From assembly GCF_004027225.2 (NCBI RefSeq), contig NC_046358.1, positions 9,021,284 through 9,085,283 on the forward strand: a stretch of DNA of 64,000 nucleotides, given 5' to 3'. This stretch comes from Strigops habroptila (taxonomy: Eukaryota > Chordata > Aves > Psittaciformes > Psittacidae). How positions within the stretch are numbered: position 1 is the stretch's first letter; the number at the start of each line of letters is the position of its first letter. The position numbers and the translations under genes are program-made. Shown one piece after another: positions 24,901 through 39,700 of this stretch. Under the pieces are notes generated by a model. The model was not told where the DNA came from. It saw nothing but the letters and a program-made list of their open reading frames with translations, and did no database searches.

Positions 24901-27699
24901 AAAGGGCAGTATGGACTAGTGGGTATAGTTCCAGCTGGAGAATAGGTTGCTGAACTAGAAGAACGTATGTGCCGCCTTTGGAAAGACAAACCTGCAGAGA
25001 GGTTTGTGCTGAAATGTGCTCATCTTTCAGGCAGAAAACTGGGACATTTCTCTGCCTTTTACTCATCTGCTCTATCATCTGTGTTTACTCCAGTATTTTT
25101 AGCATCTGGAAGCATGCCTGGGTGATAATGAGCACACATTTAATCATGGCCCTCAGGAGTTTTCAAGCTTGAAGTAGTTTTAGATTTGGCATAGTAAATT
25201 ATGGTGACAAACAACTGATCAGATGAAACAAAGTACTAAGGCTTAGGGAGCAAATTGGGGGATTGCTTTAAGTACCAGTTTAATCTCCTTTCAGATACGA
25301 TGATGCTTGAATGCAAGCATTATTATAGTCTTCCAAAGACCAGATCTTTCAGTGATTCTCCTTATTTTAGGAAATCGATATGAGGAAGTTTTTTTCTCAT
25401 CAAGGATAAATCATTGAGGTGCTGATAAGAACGAATCCGATTTTCTTTAATTGCACAACAATGGTGCGTGTATGACACACTGAATCCAGTACCGGTGGTT
25501 TCTCTCCCACCCTGCTGCAGTAGAAATAGAAGAGAACAGGAAGATTTGAAACAACAAGGGAAGGTCTTGTCACTGGAAGAAAATCAGGCCTCTAATGGCT
25601 GTGGGTTAGCACCGCTGACCAAAAATCAGGTAAATGTTCCAAGTCAGTGGCATCAAATGGAAACGTTTCTGAGCTTGTTTACAGATTGCTACTAGCCACC
25701 AGAAGGTCTCTTTTCTGTCATGGTAATGCGTAAAAATGATTCTCTGAGTGTCTTGTGTAAAAACAAATAAGCAAAGTCAAACCTGATGCCCACTTGCTTA
25801 GGGTAGGAGTTTGGAATTGATCCTACATCTGAATTGGATCCTGCCTGCTAGCAAAAGTTGGTAGAGAATTGGTTTAAAAAAACCAACCCACCCTACCCCA
25901 CTTGCTACGGACAGAGCGTTGGAGCTAATTAGAATTTGTCAAATCCGGAATTAACTCTGTTACTCTTCTTAGCAGGGGAAAAAGCTGGAGTGGCTCTTTA
26001 CTGCAGCACAGTGTTAATTGAAGGCTGTGTGCTTCCAATTATAATTGAAAAATATAATTTTGTATGTTCTGTTGATTTGTCCGGTTTAAAACCCCACGCT
26101 TGTTATTTTCCATCATTTAAAGGCTTATTTACTGCTCCCCATTTAGTATAAGGGTTTGCTGTTAATATAGAAAAAAGGCAGTGTATGCTCAGTTGAGTTT
26201 GAGTTGAGTTTGAACAAGGCCTCTCTTTGCTTTAGCTGTCTTTCCTATGGGAACACATACAAGATTTACAGGCTGCAGTTCTGTACATGTGTACTAATAG
26301 ATTTGCCTTTTACAGTGCGAGATCAGGCTTCAGTGGTCACACACCCCGTAGTCAGGTGGCTCTATTTCAGAAACATGACCTGTTTGAGGCCTGGTGCCAG
26401 CACTGGCCACTGTGCAGCGGCAGATCACGCTCTGCCCTGATCTCGTACTTCTGCCTGTGTTGTCTGTACTTTACAGATAAGATTCAGTCTTTCAGGTTTG
26501 TGATCTGCATGGGATAGCATCTCAGGTTTGTAAGCCTGTGTGTGTATATTGTGAGTAGGTATATGCATGCACTCGTGATACGTATCTGATATAGCTACAG
26601 GTGTTTTGCAGTCTGGCTGCAAGAACAACTCTGCGTTTTAATTTATTTGATGTTTTCCCATTTACTGTTACAGGTAACGGTATCTGAGAGAACTCTGTTC
26701 TCTAAGTTGAAGGCCTACAGCATTTCAGGTGGCTGTGCAGGACCGTGGCATTTGCTAGGTAGGACCAGGTAGGAATACAGCTGCTTAAAGGCAAGGCAAA
26801 GATGGAAGTTCTAAAGCTTAAAGGTAACTCATCTGTTAATCGCATACTAGACATGTAACGTGAAGTCAAACTAGCTAAAAATACTCTCCAGTTTATCAAA
26901 CTGAGGCTTTTGGCCATTTTTATCATTGCAACAAGCTTAGATTAAAATCAACATGCAAAAAAAGTGTTTCCTAAGCCACAAAGAGTGAGTTTTCTCACTC
27001 TCAGCAATTACACACTTCTTAATTCTCTTCAGGCAGTGGACGAGAAAGTTCTGATACACACACATCCTAGTTTAAAAGAAATGGGAGTAGGGAGGATTGC
27101 AGCCATGGGTGTCTTGTCTGCTTTCATCCATCGGCACTTTCAGTCCCATGGTTACCTCTGCCAGAAACCCTTATTTTAAACCACATTTTCCCATGCAAAC
27201 TTTCTCCCTGTTTCATCCTCTGATGTATGTCTGAACAGTTATAGAACTTTAAAGAGACGGAGAAGCAGTGTCTGCAGGTTGTGTTTGAGTTTTGTGCGGG
27301 TGAGTTTCTATGTAAATTCGTCACTTGGGTTCAGCTGCTTTACTCGCCCTCATTTTCTCCTGTGTCAAACGTTAGGATGACACAAACTTTAAATCCACAG
27401 CTGTCTTAAGGATTTTTCTTTCCCAGACTAGGATTCCATTGACAGCTGAGCCTGAATAAACCCTTAACTTCTCCAGATTAGAAGACTACATATATTTTTA
27501 TAGAAATGTAATTGTATATTTTAAAAACCAGTTTCCTGCAGCTTCTCCACATGTATTCCCCCCCCACCTTGTAGTTCAGATTTGATATAAACTTTTTTGT
27601 GTTCATTCTTTTTATGTTCTGTTTTTAAATTTGTAGTCAAAGCTTTGGTGTACTGTACAGGAGCAGTCAGCCTTTGTAATTACTGTATAAATGCTTTAT

Positions 27700-27705
27700 A
27701 ATAAA
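27700..27705 (+). terminator. Polyadenylation signal AATAAA (MIDEAS)
   Basis: A canonical AATAAA lies 5.6 kb after the MIDEAS stop. T-rich and GT-containing sequence follows within 50 bases. I prefer it as the main cleavage signal. ATTAAA at 27980-27985 may be a second one. Confidence 0.6.
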
Positions 27706-28005
27706 GTATATTACTTTTATTTTAACAAGTAAGCAGACACTTCCTTTTGTGTGTCTGCTGCCTAGGGCACCTTTTAAAAAGACTGTTACATGTTTAAAAT
27801 GTACATATATAAATATATTTACCTGTTGCTGTACAGTTGTGATAGACTGGACTGAATTTATTTTTTGTGTGCTTTTTTTATAAGATATTAATACACTAAA
27901 GGAAATCTTGCTGATGTGATTGTAATGTACTATGTAACTTATTTACTGAATATCCTCTATATATCTAAAAAAACCTTTTATTAAATGAGGTTTAAAAAAT
28001 AGTTT

Positions 28006-31000
28006 CTTAGTTTTGTTTTGATGGCTGGGGGTTAGGGCTGATGGTGACCTGTGAAGGAATTAAGAGTGTCCTGCGCTAGTCTGCTCTCTCATCATACCCA
28101 CCCCTGTGTTTTCCGTAGTGATCCTTGAAGCTGTTTCTCAATGTAAAGTTCTCCCAAAGACACCAGCCTGTAGCATGGTTTATGTCTTATATCCAAGAAA
28201 AAACTGGCACATGCAGCTCCAGTTGCTTTACAGAAGTATTGATGGTATAAGTGTGTCCCAGTGCAAGCCAAGCACCTTCCCAGAATGCCAGAAACGACCT
28301 TGATAATGCAATAGGAATTCCTGGGGTATAGTTCTAGGCCCACTGTGCTGTAGATAAGGCCAGCTGGATTCTGACACTGCCTGAGACAACTACACAGGCA
28401 GCATGGAGTTAACTTAGCACCCAAGGGGCCTGCATCAAACCTGAGTTCCTGGATGGCTGTGGCGGGGACAGAAAATAGAGACTGAAGTAAATCCAGAGTG
28501 CTGAAAAAAGAGTTAACATTTTCGTGCTGTTGAGCAGTTGAATGTGCTGGCTGTAAAACAGTGCCTTCAGCTCTAAGTTGCATTGCATGTTTTTTAATGG
28601 TAGAGTTTAAAAAAATGCGTTAGTAAATACTGTCGTAAAGACATTTGTCTGTTACCTGAATCTAAGGGGGGTTTTATACAGCACTAATCTTGTTTCCTCT
28701 GGCAGTAGCTGGATCTCTTGCTGTGGATTTTAAATATTAATATGCTTCCACCCATCCTCAAAACAAAGGTTGCTTCTGTTTTGGTAGATACCTGGTTTTG
28801 GTTAAGTAGGCTACACAGGTGTTTCTTCCACCTATGGGCATGAAGTCTTTAAAAGCTGTGAATGTTTCACTACATAAAGCAGATGGTAGGAATGTGCATG
28901 GGCTCCTGCTGGATTTCAGTCAGAATCCCAGGCAGCACACCTGTTTTCTTTTGAGTTGTTAATGTATGCTGGCATGTTTTCACTTCAGTATTCTTGGCAA
29001 AGCTGGCAGGAGCTCTTTGTTTCAACTCAGTGTAGAAGCCTTTGCTTTGATTGACTCCTGTGGATTTGGCTGTTGATTGGCAGTAACACTTGGAGAAGTT
29101 AAGTGGTATTTTGCTTGGTGGGCAAAGGGAGAGGGAACATCAAAGCCTTCACTTCAGGTAGCAGACCAGGACTTTGTTTAAGGCTTTAAATAATGTATTT
29201 GCCTCCCTGTCAAAGCCAACTGGCAAAGGTGCTGAAGTGACTGCTTTGTACTAAAACCGGGAAGTCACGCAAACAAACTCTGGATGATCAAAAAAGTCAC
29301 AAGTTTTGGACATTTTGGTTTTTATCTTTTTTAACTGGTGGATACAAGCCCAAGCTTCTAGACATTATAAACCATTTTAGTGATTAGTAAGCTTTGAGTT
29401 AGTGGCATTGTGAGGAATTCTGCAGTGATTCCCTGCATGGTTTTTAAATGGCATTACCACCATCACTGCAGGAGGCCGTTCATCGCATTACTGAGACCAA
29501 CTGCTAGGGAGCAGGGGTAGAAAGGCTTTTTCCTTATATTGGAGATTTGAAATTAGGTTTCAGTGACACCGCCTCTTGAAGGCCAAAGTTTCTATTACAG
29601 AAGTTTATTAATCAGTTAACCTCCTCTTGTCCAGGTTTAATGGAACTGATAGTATGTTGCTGTTAACAAAACTTAAATTCAAAGTCAATTAGTAATCTTG
29701 TACTGAAGAAAGTCTAGCCATTTATTTAACTTATTTGGATTTTTCCCTATATAGCAGTAGTACACTTTTCTCTTAGGACCTAAGAACAAAGCCTGACAAA
29801 CGGTGTCTCAGAAGATGGAAAAATACTTATGTCTCAGATGACAACAATCACAATATATCAGCATTTTAAAAGTCTTAAGTTATTTTCTATTCTAAAATAT
29901 AGAGGCAATAGGAACAGCATTTACATACTCTCATACTATAAATACATTGCTCCCTGAGCAGCTAGGAAAGTTTAATGAGAACAAACTTCAATTTCGGAAT
30001 GCTCTCCGCAAGCTGAACTATTTCATTACACAACAGCCAAACAGGTTTGTATAAAATAACGTTATATTATTTTTAAACAAGTTTCACAGAATAACATTTA
30101 TAAACATAGGCCTATATAATTTAAAAACAGCAAGTTTAACAGCTTGGTCATGCTACAAAATTACTATATACAAAAGACAGCCCAAGGGGGATGTTAGAAG
30201 TGCTCTCTTGCTTGAAGGGTTTTTTACTCTACTTCTAGTATAACCTGAGTCATCTGCTGGTTCTCAGGTCTCTTCTCATACTTCCCCAGCAGCTCTCAAT
30301 ATAATCACTGCATATGTCAACTCTTCGAAGAGGTCAGTGTGCTAACAAACAGGTAAAAAACCCTAGCTAATTCCTATCACTAATTTAATTTTAGGATATT
30401 TCTGTAAGGAATAAAGTGGATGCTCATCCTCCATAATGTCACTGGGAAAAGCAGAATTCCACATGGCTTGCAAATTTTACATGGGTGCTCTTCTCATCCA
30501 TGAAGACTAATGTGCTTACTATCTCACTGGATGTGGTGTGATGGGGAAGAGCAGAGAGTGATACAGAAAGAGAAGCCTTTCACCATTTTACTCCGCCGCT
30601 CCCCACTGGTGTGCGGGCTGAGCTTCGTGTTAGCTTATACATGACGTGGTGTAGCACCATCAATATCCGAATCAGCTGCTTTAATTCTGCCACCTCTGTA
30701 TGTCTTCCACCACATCCAGTGCATAATTTTAAAGTGCAAATTTTAAAATTTAGGAAAACTTTACTTATTTTGGAGGAGAAAAAGTTTGGGGGTGGGGGGT
30801 AGGTGATTTTTTTTTTCTTGAGAGTAATTGTGATTCATCAGGTAAAGCAACATTAAGCTGAACCTTCCACCCAGCTTTGAACTGAAGCACCTCCTGGGAA
30901 CTAAGAGCTACAGTTTATTCTTTGTTACTGTATGTTTCATTGAGATTGACATAAAGTTCCTATCAGAAGGGGGTTAAATTTATGCTAATTTCTCACAACA

Positions 31001-33741
31001 CGAAGGGTGAAACGGGAGGGAAATCTTGAATTGCAAGTGTTCCTTTACTGCTATTACAGTTGTGCTGAGACTGGATGCTCTATTCCTTCAATAGTGATTT
31101 TTTTTTGGTGGTATTTATAATGCAGACCCCAAGAATGATCTAGAGAATTTGTGCTGTTCAATCTGTGAAAAGAGCTGGTGCCAACACACCCCACTCCACT
31201 GCTAACTGCAGCGGTTTGTTGCCTTATTCCCATAGGTAGCACCTGTATTGGTCACTTCCAAGAGCCAGGAATGGCTCTTACCCTCGTGTCCTGCCAATGG
31301 AGCTGTTTTTTGTTCCAATTGCCACCACACTGTCAGAACACTCGGTTTCTATTCTGCTCTCAGAATGCCCCAAAATAGCCAAAATGTAGAGCATCTGCTG
31401 TATCTAACACTACCTTCAGAAATGTACAGACTTAGGCTGTGTTTAGGTATTACAAAATCAACCAGCAGGATTACTAGGCATTAGACTGTGTGCTCATCCC
31501 TTCCTTTCTCTAACCTAGCCATGAGTACCACACCTGCAGATGCTGTTCTAGGAGCCACCAGCTACAGAGATTCAAATACTTTTCTTTGTAGCCAAGCCCT
31601 AGGACAAGAGCATTGCATGGTCTATCCCGAAAATGTCTCCAAACACACAGACAAATACGGCATTTCCATTTGTTGGTAGTACTCAGAAGTCAAGTTTTAC
31701 TCCACTCAAGCTCCGGCTCACATTAACCACGCTTTAATTACAGCTGTCAAGGGCACAGGTCAATCCCTGTTGCTCCACCACAGCAGATGGGGTCAGCAGG
31801 GGCTGAGCGTGCCCCAGGCTCTGCACTGCCAAAGCATCTGCTTTGCCAGAAGCAGTTGGGTGCAAGTGAACTGAACAACTTAGTTTTTAGGAGATGCCAA
31901 TATGAAATGGCTGTTGACTGTGCACCGTCCCTCCCATCGTGCTTCAGTGGGGCCTTTACTAATGATCTAGGAGAATAATTCTAGAAGAAACTACATAGGA
32001 ATATGAAGTGGTCTGCAAGATAAATCAAGTGAGCAAGTTAACCAAGAAACTGCTTTCTGGCCAAGCAAAGAGCTGCCTAGAAAGAGTTTGTGGTAGGTGA
32101 AGAATGCCATTGCACTCCTGACCTTATTTTAAGTAATGGGCATTAATCAAACTCGAGCCTTATCAGCAATTGCTAATTAAAGTTGGAATGCTTCAGAATT
32201 CCTCTAAAGTCATAGAATAACTACATATTGATAAACTGTCTTGTAACCTTCTACTTCACACTGTTCACTTAGAAACTTTTTAGAGAGAAGATGTCTCCTA
32301 CTACAATTATACCTGGAGCTTGAGATCAGTACCACTGTGCCTGGGCCAGTTCTACCTTCCTATCGCTGACCATGACTTCCAAGATTTCAACCCCTACCAC
32401 ACCTTCACCAACAAAATAATTCAGAGTGGTGTTCTGTCTCCATCCCCTCTGTGCCTGGGCTGGAACCAACAGGTATGCTTGTCACCACTTTTAAGTGAAA
32501 TGAAAAACCATGGTACCATGAGTTACAATAAAAGCTTGTAAAAAACCCCAAAACAAGCTGCAGAAAAATCTATTCAGGTGACCTGATCTATTCTGTAAAG
32601 AAATAAAAACCTACTAGTGGCATCCAACAGTGCAATCAGGTATGTCTTTATCATTTGTTTAATGCTTCTCACTAAAACTAGTTACCTGCCATATAAGGGG
32701 CTTTACTATGGTTACCCTGCAATATAGCACCTTTAGTACATCTTCAATACTTTTTTTCTCCAATGCCCACTTTCCATCTCACCTCACCTCCCCACGACCT
32801 ACATACACTTTCTCTCACTGCTTACATCTGTGCTTTCATAACAAATGAGTATCCCAAACCCAAAATTTTCTGTTCTCAAGCCCAGGTCTTTTGTTCACTG
32901 TTTCTGTATCAGCCTACTTAGTAATAGGAAGATTCGGGAGCTGAGAAGGATTATGTCCACCAGTGACCCAAGCGAAACCTAGGAACCAGCTGCAGGCTAA
33001 TAGGCCACATATTCCAATCTAAAGTTCTTAGTAAGCGACAAAACAAAAAAAGCTAGCAAATATTTTAGTCTCACTGAAACTATGCAAAGAATTCCCATTG
33101 CCTCTTTAAAATAAATAAATATTTCAGTTATACATGGCCTCCTAAGCAATGCAGTTGAGTTCCAATGCCAGAAGCCTAGTGCAGATCTTAAGGCCAGTAA
33201 CAAGCCTATGCACTGTTCTTGTGCATAGGTCCACAACTGCAGGGCCTGTTTGGCGTAACAGTGAAGGGGATGAAAGGGTAAACTCACATATTTAAAATAC
33301 TGAGGGATTCCCATGGCAAAAGTAAACACAACAAAGCCTGTAACGTGCCTCTAAACCACAACACTGTTCTTTTGGCCTTGGTACTTCCAATGATAATGTT
33401 GGCCAGCTGCACCTAACAAGCTAAAATGGTTCTATTGTAACAACAAGCATCACTTATCAGGGATTAAAAATAGCTATGTGTTAGTTTAGGTAAAGATCTC
33501 CTGCTAGCCAAACAGCAGATGAACTCAGCTCCACTGGTCTCTACAGAAGGTGTCAAAAACTTGACAAAACTGGTGTGCCCAAATTTTGGTAACTAACTCT
33601 TTGGGTGAGAAACCGTGGAGATAAACTGGTCTTTTAAAAATTGCCCAAAGATTTTCTTCAAAACAAACATTTCATATAAAAAGTTCTATGTGCTGAGCTA
33701 TCTGGAGTTACTTTAATTAAATACCCAACAAGAAAGTGTCA
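28006..33741. other. Tail-to-tail gap between MIDEAS and DNAL1, includes the DNAL1 3' UTR
   Basis: No recognisable protein-coding gene is present. The longest frames (28092-28583 and 32997-33329, both -) show no domain, start context or splice partners. Part of this stretch must be the DNAL1 3' UTR, transcribed leftwards from 33741. A minus-strand AATAAA at 29721-29726 is a candidate end, which would make that UTR about 4 kb (inference). PNMA1, which lies here in human, is not seen. Confidence 0.6.
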
Positions 33742-33788
33742 TCAGTTTGCTCCTTCTTCTTCTTCTTCTCCTTTAATAAGTAGGACAC
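33742..33788 (-). CDS. DNAL1: DNAL1 exon 8 (last coding exon)
   Basis: The minus-strand acceptor CCCTCTTAG lies just above 33788. The exon encodes [14 protein letters not shown] and a TGA at 33744-33742. The Glu run comes from a GAA/GAG repeat (CTTCTTCTT on the plus strand), which is a place for length variation. Confidence 0.92.
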
Positions 33789-36700
33789 CTAAGAGGGAAA
33801 AGAAAATTTGTGAACATTTACAGATAGATTATGCAAAACAAGATACAGTTAATACTGATATGCCTGAAAGCTTATCCGGACTGTTGGAAAGAATGAGTGG
33901 CAGAAAGAGGACGTGAACTTCTGCATACCTGAACTGCTCTTAGTGAGAAAAGCCTTCACCTGATGAGGTCTCCTGTTGGATGTTTTTCCAACTCTTCTCA
34001 GGTAACAGGGAATAAGAAAGGTGCTAAAGCAGCACCTGCACAGATCAGCCTAACTTGGTGTCTGGGAGATGCACCATGTTGGTTCAACTGCTATCAACCA
34101 ACTAGCACATCCCCCTTCTGTTGCTGGGCTCCTACTTTGTGCTGCTATTTCCACAACATACGTGACCAAGTTTTAGTATGGGATACCTCCTCACTGACAC
34201 TGGACTAGGATGTCCAGACCACAGAATACAATTATATTCATGTGGATCCAAGAAGCAATATGGTCACATCTCTAGGGATAGCTTGGACATCGTGGAATAA
34301 AGCTGTGTTGCACAGTAGTGTTATAGTCTATATCCACCCCTTGGGTACTTAAAAAATCTAACAGGAACTAACAGAAGAGATGCCTTCCTGTTGAAAGAGA
34401 CCTTCAATGCTTATTTTTGTCCAGAACATCTTCAACCATTTCAGTACGTTGAGGTCCTTGTATTAGTCATCTCACATATAGTACATAGGCATAGCAGGAT
34501 CCTGGAACAGTGTAATAGCAAGAACCTTATGGCCAGCTGCAGCATTTCTGACATCTCTTTCGCTCAACATTCTAGTTTTTGAGGTTTCCATTCTTAAATG
34601 TCATCCTCTCTTTCTACGTTGCACAGGAAATGTACCTGCCTAATTTAGAGCTGTCCATCGCTCCAGGCTGCAGGAATGCTTAAGGAACTAAGGGTCTAAC
34701 CTTCCACTAAGAAGGTTACTCTTTGCACATACAGATATTTGCCCTATTCTATTGTTTCAGAATGTTTCCTACTACAACAGCAGACTACTGCAGGCCATCC
34801 TTCACAGCAAAACACTTTTCTCACCAACCTTCCACTTCCTAACACTTCTTATTACTTCAGTTGATCTGACTTCCATTTCCCAGCTATTGCTCCCTGTAAT
34901 GAAGCTGTCCTCTTGTCACCATCCCTACACTTGTACATTCCCTGCTGCTCTAACTTTGTGTTAGTGTTACCAGTCCTGCTGTCCCCTTTGCTGCTCTAGT
35001 AAACAGGGGATAACAGTGAAGCATTAACAAACATCTCCATTAACAGAAATTAACATACTTAAAAACTGATTTTAAAATCATCTCACTTTTAGTCACTAAT
35101 CAGGATGTGCTTTAATATATTTTTGTATCAGTGACTTAAAAAGGAGGGCTCACAAATTGAGGTTTTTCTGCAGTGACAAGGGGGATACTCGGGCACTGAG
35201 GAAACCTGCATGAAGTTTTGAAAACCTGCCCCTGCACCAGGAGCAGAACAGAGCGCACCCCTGTCCATCCCCATTCCCCCCGTCACACTTTTTTGTTGGG
35301 AAAACTAAATCAAATTTGATAGGAAAACTCTAACTCAATTTGGCAGATAAAGGTCTTGTGAACTTACTTAATGCTAAATCTTTCAGTTCCCTGTTAGTTA
35401 TATGCTAAAACTATTTGACTGGATGACTTCAAGAGAAAAGCCCAACTGCAGGCTGCAAGACCACTTGGACTTAACACTCCAAAATCCATTCAACACTCTC
35501 AGAAGATCCTGCAGCAAGGATGTGAATAACAACTTCCAATTAATTCCAAAGAGAGGAAGGAGGAATATTAATTACATGGGCACACAGATGAATTTCCGAG
35601 GTTACGATTCATTGCCCTGTGGTTGTCTTTAGATGAAGCTATTAACTCACACCAATTGCCTCATGCCCCAAACTCACCATCCAGCTTTTTCAGCTTGGGT
35701 ACCCGTTTGGTTGCTTCTTCAATCCAACTGCTTTGATCAGAGGAGTATTTCTCTTGTAGTGGATTGCCTACAAACACCAGATCCTCTAGTAATGGCAGCT
35801 CTGCCAGTCTCGCAAACTCTGCTGCAACCACAAAGGTGAAAATACCAACCAGATTGTGGAACATGGAAAGTACCTCTGCACCACACAGTCCTTTCAAGCT
35901 CAGTGCAAACATAAATAATGTGATACAACAGGAGAGAGACTGCTTGGGCTTGAACTGGTATGAGGTTAAAGAACAGGTTTGCCTTTTAAAAGAAGTCCAA
36001 GAAAGATGATTCAAAGAACAGACTTCATTGGGCATAGAAGTGAAATTCAATATGCTAACTATTTTTACTCTCTTGCATGAGTGGATATTTAGGGATTCTG
36101 TGAATGTCTGCAGGCTTATCAGAGAGACAAAGCCCTGTAACACACAGAACTACTCTTTACTTGGTGACTTAACTCCTGCATTCACCATCCTACATGAGAA
36201 GTTACAGAACAGATGTGTGGCTTACCCCAGTCTTTCACCAAATTATTTGACATATAAAGAACCTTCAGCTTCTTCATTACACGGATACCCCTCAGTTTTT
36301 CAATGAAGTTGTATGAGATCCACAGCTCCTCTAAGGTCTCTCCAACTGCCTCCTGGAAAATGACAGGACTGTTCAGGTAAGTGGAAGAATATTTTCCTTA
36401 TTCTTCAGATTCTCTCTTCAGTGCCCTCCTACAGGTCACCACATGTGAGAAAATACTAAGGTATACTGGTCCTTGTTTCCTTTTAAGGAGGTCCCTAATT
36501 ATGCACAACAAATACTCATGGGAATTAAGAGCAAAGGATCTGAAATATATTTAGGAGGACAGAAATCACAATATTAGAATAAGACAAGGAACAGCTGCCT
36601 GGAGTAGCTGTTCTTAAGGCATAGGGGCAGAGGAGGCAAATTTGGCTGCTTGGGCACTGCAAGTATACATGAAGTGAATGCCATTCAACAACTGCTTTAG

Positions 36701-39700
36701 AAGGGGTTTTATACAACATGAGTGATTCATTTCAGGTGCATGCATGTTTGTACCTGTTGGCCACAAGTTGCTTTCATAATTCTCTCAAAAGAGAGGTTTT
36801 TTTTAAAGCAGCCATTACACATTGACTCTGCATTTCACACTTAAGAGATATGGCATCTCTGAAGGTGGGAATAGCTTTGGAGAGAAACATTCTGCGGGAG
36901 AAACATACAGTATCTCTTGAGTAAGTAAATAATTTCTATATTCATTAAAAAAAAGTTGATTTAAAAAAAAAAAGTTCTTCTGCCCTTAATTCAGTTGTAA
37001 CAAAAATGATCCAATATTTTCCTCAACAATTTTTTCCCTACCTGGTAGACTTAGTCCTCCCACCGTCTTTTTCCCAAAAGCCATATTGCTCCGGGTGCCA
37101 GTTAACATAAAAAGGACTCTCGTCCAGTGTGTGTGCATAGGACTGCCAACACTTGTAGTAAAGCAGCATAGCCTGAGTATCTTCAGGCAGAGAATTCCTC
37201 CTGCAAAAAGTCTGCAGGAATTACTCTCATGTAAAGCCAGTGGATTCAGAGGGCTTTACAGATAAAAAGCAGTTTTCCAATAAAAGTTGGGCTCATCTTT
37301 ATCAGAGACAATGAAATCTCTCTTTCCAAAATCCTTTCATGTAGCAAATTAGCCCTGAAGAATCTCCAAACATTGGGAATGTTTGAACAAAAAAAGGAGA
37401 AAGACCATCTGAAAATTCAGAAGCAATGGTATAAAAGGGTGAACAGATCATAGAAAAGGAGAAAATAAATGGTTAAGCAACAATGTAAATTCAGCAAAGA
37501 CATCTTTGAACATAGGGGAGTTATCCCACATTCTAGACAGCACTCTGTTGTTAGTGAAGAATTGATACTAAGAAACGCATACCAATCCATTCAAGTTCTT
37601 TATGTTATTTCTTCCCAAAGACAGAATCCTCAAATTTTCTGTAATAGATAAAAGAAAGGGTTTTGTTAATAAATGTGGGGGTATTTTTAAATATAAGAAG
37701 ATGCTGGAAGTCAGGTAAAATGCCATATTTTACTTACAAACAAACTGCACTCTGACCAGCTTGTCTTAAGAAAGAATGACATAACAGAAACAAAACCTCC
37801 TGACCTACACAGATCATCAGGAGCAGATGCAGTGAACAGCTCAGAAACATGCTCATGAATACAAAGCTGTTCATGTGTAGGTTACTTTGTTGAAATTCAG
37901 TCCAGATAAATACTAAATAAAATTATTATTTCACCTTGCACCCGAACTGTAACTGCTAACTCGTTAGTTTTGATGCTACGCAGTTCATACTCCTTTTTCT
38001 CCAGGCAAAAGTTGTTCTGATCTTATTTTAAGGCAGCAGATTCGATTTCTATAATGGAGGCAGCATATAAAGCTACTTTCAAGAAGTCTGATTAGAGGCT
38101 TTTCAACTTGTTCTAGCACCCAGACAAAACTCCTTTCCAAGTGAGCTGCTCCTGCTGGGGTTTAGTGTAATACTAGTGTAACTCAAAGCTATCACAAAAT
38201 AGCAGTCTTTTTGTGTAACTCATGCTCATTTTTCTCACAAGCTTTCTTGCAGCTGTAAATAAGCAAACTGAGTTGCAGCATGCAGCTGGGTTAACTCTGG
38301 ATCTATACCTTTCATTAATGTTTTAACACTTCTTTGTAACTGCATTAAGGATGAAATACTTAATAATCTTGTTTTGCTCTTGTATGCATAATGATTGAAA
38401 ATGCATGGTACAATGACTCATGACAAGGCTGATGGAAGTCTCAGCTAAGTAGCACCATTTAGTCCATACAGCACATGTAGTGGCTACAGACTGCTACGGA
38501 TAGAGATTCCAGGCTGATCTAGAATAGACAGTTGTATGTTCTGTCTTGAGAAATGCAGGGATAAAACCCCACCTGATAAAACCACACCTGGCAAATATTC
38601 GAAAACAGGAAGATTAGTTGTCATTAAAAAGTTGATATACAATAAGAATTCTTTTTGGTTTGAAATACAACAGCTTAATACATGACCATGCTCAAAAAAT
38701 GAAGAATCATAATCAGTAAGTCTACTTTAATCAGTTAGCCTACTTTAGCTAATATTCTCCAGAATATCCCTAAGGATCTCCATCCACAGGTGCTGGGAGA
38801 TGACCTTTTGTTCTAGCTAGCTATTCTCTCTGTAGTTCACATTTATAAACTATAAGTTTGCACTAGCTTCTGAAATTTGTAAGAAATGAAAGGACCCTTA
38901 CAAATACAAAACTGAAAGCTTGCTTAAAAAGCCATGCCTTAAAATTGTTTCTAACTACTATCACTGGTTTTTATTACTCTTGTTCTGAGATATTTTATAT
39001 TTTAAAGGAAGAAAGATCTCCCTCATGGAACATTTACACTCTCTAAAACACAGAACTAACACTTATTGCTGTCATCTGAAACATTATTATTCACATGTAT
39101 GGATACAGGGGTGTGATCATTTGTGCAGATGCCGGAGAGGGACTCTTCATCAGGGACTGTAGCAATAGGACAAGGGGCAATGGGTTTAAACTTAAACAGG
39201 GGAAGTTCAGGTTAGATATAAGGAAGAAGTTCTTTACTGCGGGGATGGTGAGGCACGGGAACAGGTTGCCCAAAGTGGTGGTAAATGCTCCATCGCTGGC
39301 AGTGTTCAAGGCCAGGCTGGACAGAGCCTTGGGCAACATGGTCTAGCGTGAAGCGTCCCTGCCCATGGCATAGGGTTGGAACTAAATGATCTTAAGGTCC
39401 TTTCCAACCCAGCCCATTCTATGATTCTTTGATTATCTACTCAACATAAGTACAATATCAGGTATATAACAGCAATAGTAATCTTTTCTGCCTGAAAAGA
39501 GTGTAGATGCTTAAAGATTTCTCAGCTTCCTCTCTGCAATAAGCAAAAGCAATTATGCAGTAACTAGTGGCTTGTTTTTCATGGCTATGACTGCTGTTTT
39601 CTCTCTCTTTCACAGAAGCCAACAGAGACAGCGAGTTCCTCATATTCTATACCTTTAAGAGACAGACCATGTGGTTCTAGTTTGTTTGACTCAGTAAGCC

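Larger units (their letters stand above)
22111..27727 (+). other. MIDEAS: MIDEAS 3' UTR
   Basis: No exon-like frame follows the stop. The sequence stays T-rich and ends with a canonical AATAAA at 27700-27705. A second signal, ATTAAA at 27980-27985, would extend the transcript to about 28005. A run of 21 T occurs at 22309-22329. A long 3' UTR fits what I recall of the mammalian gene, but the exact end is inferred. Confidence 0.7.

Noticed and set aside
28092-28583. 163-codon minus-strand frame between MIDEAS and DNAL1
   Set aside because: No domain, no low-entropy or family-like pattern, and no splice partners. A frame of this length is possible by chance in 5.7 kb.
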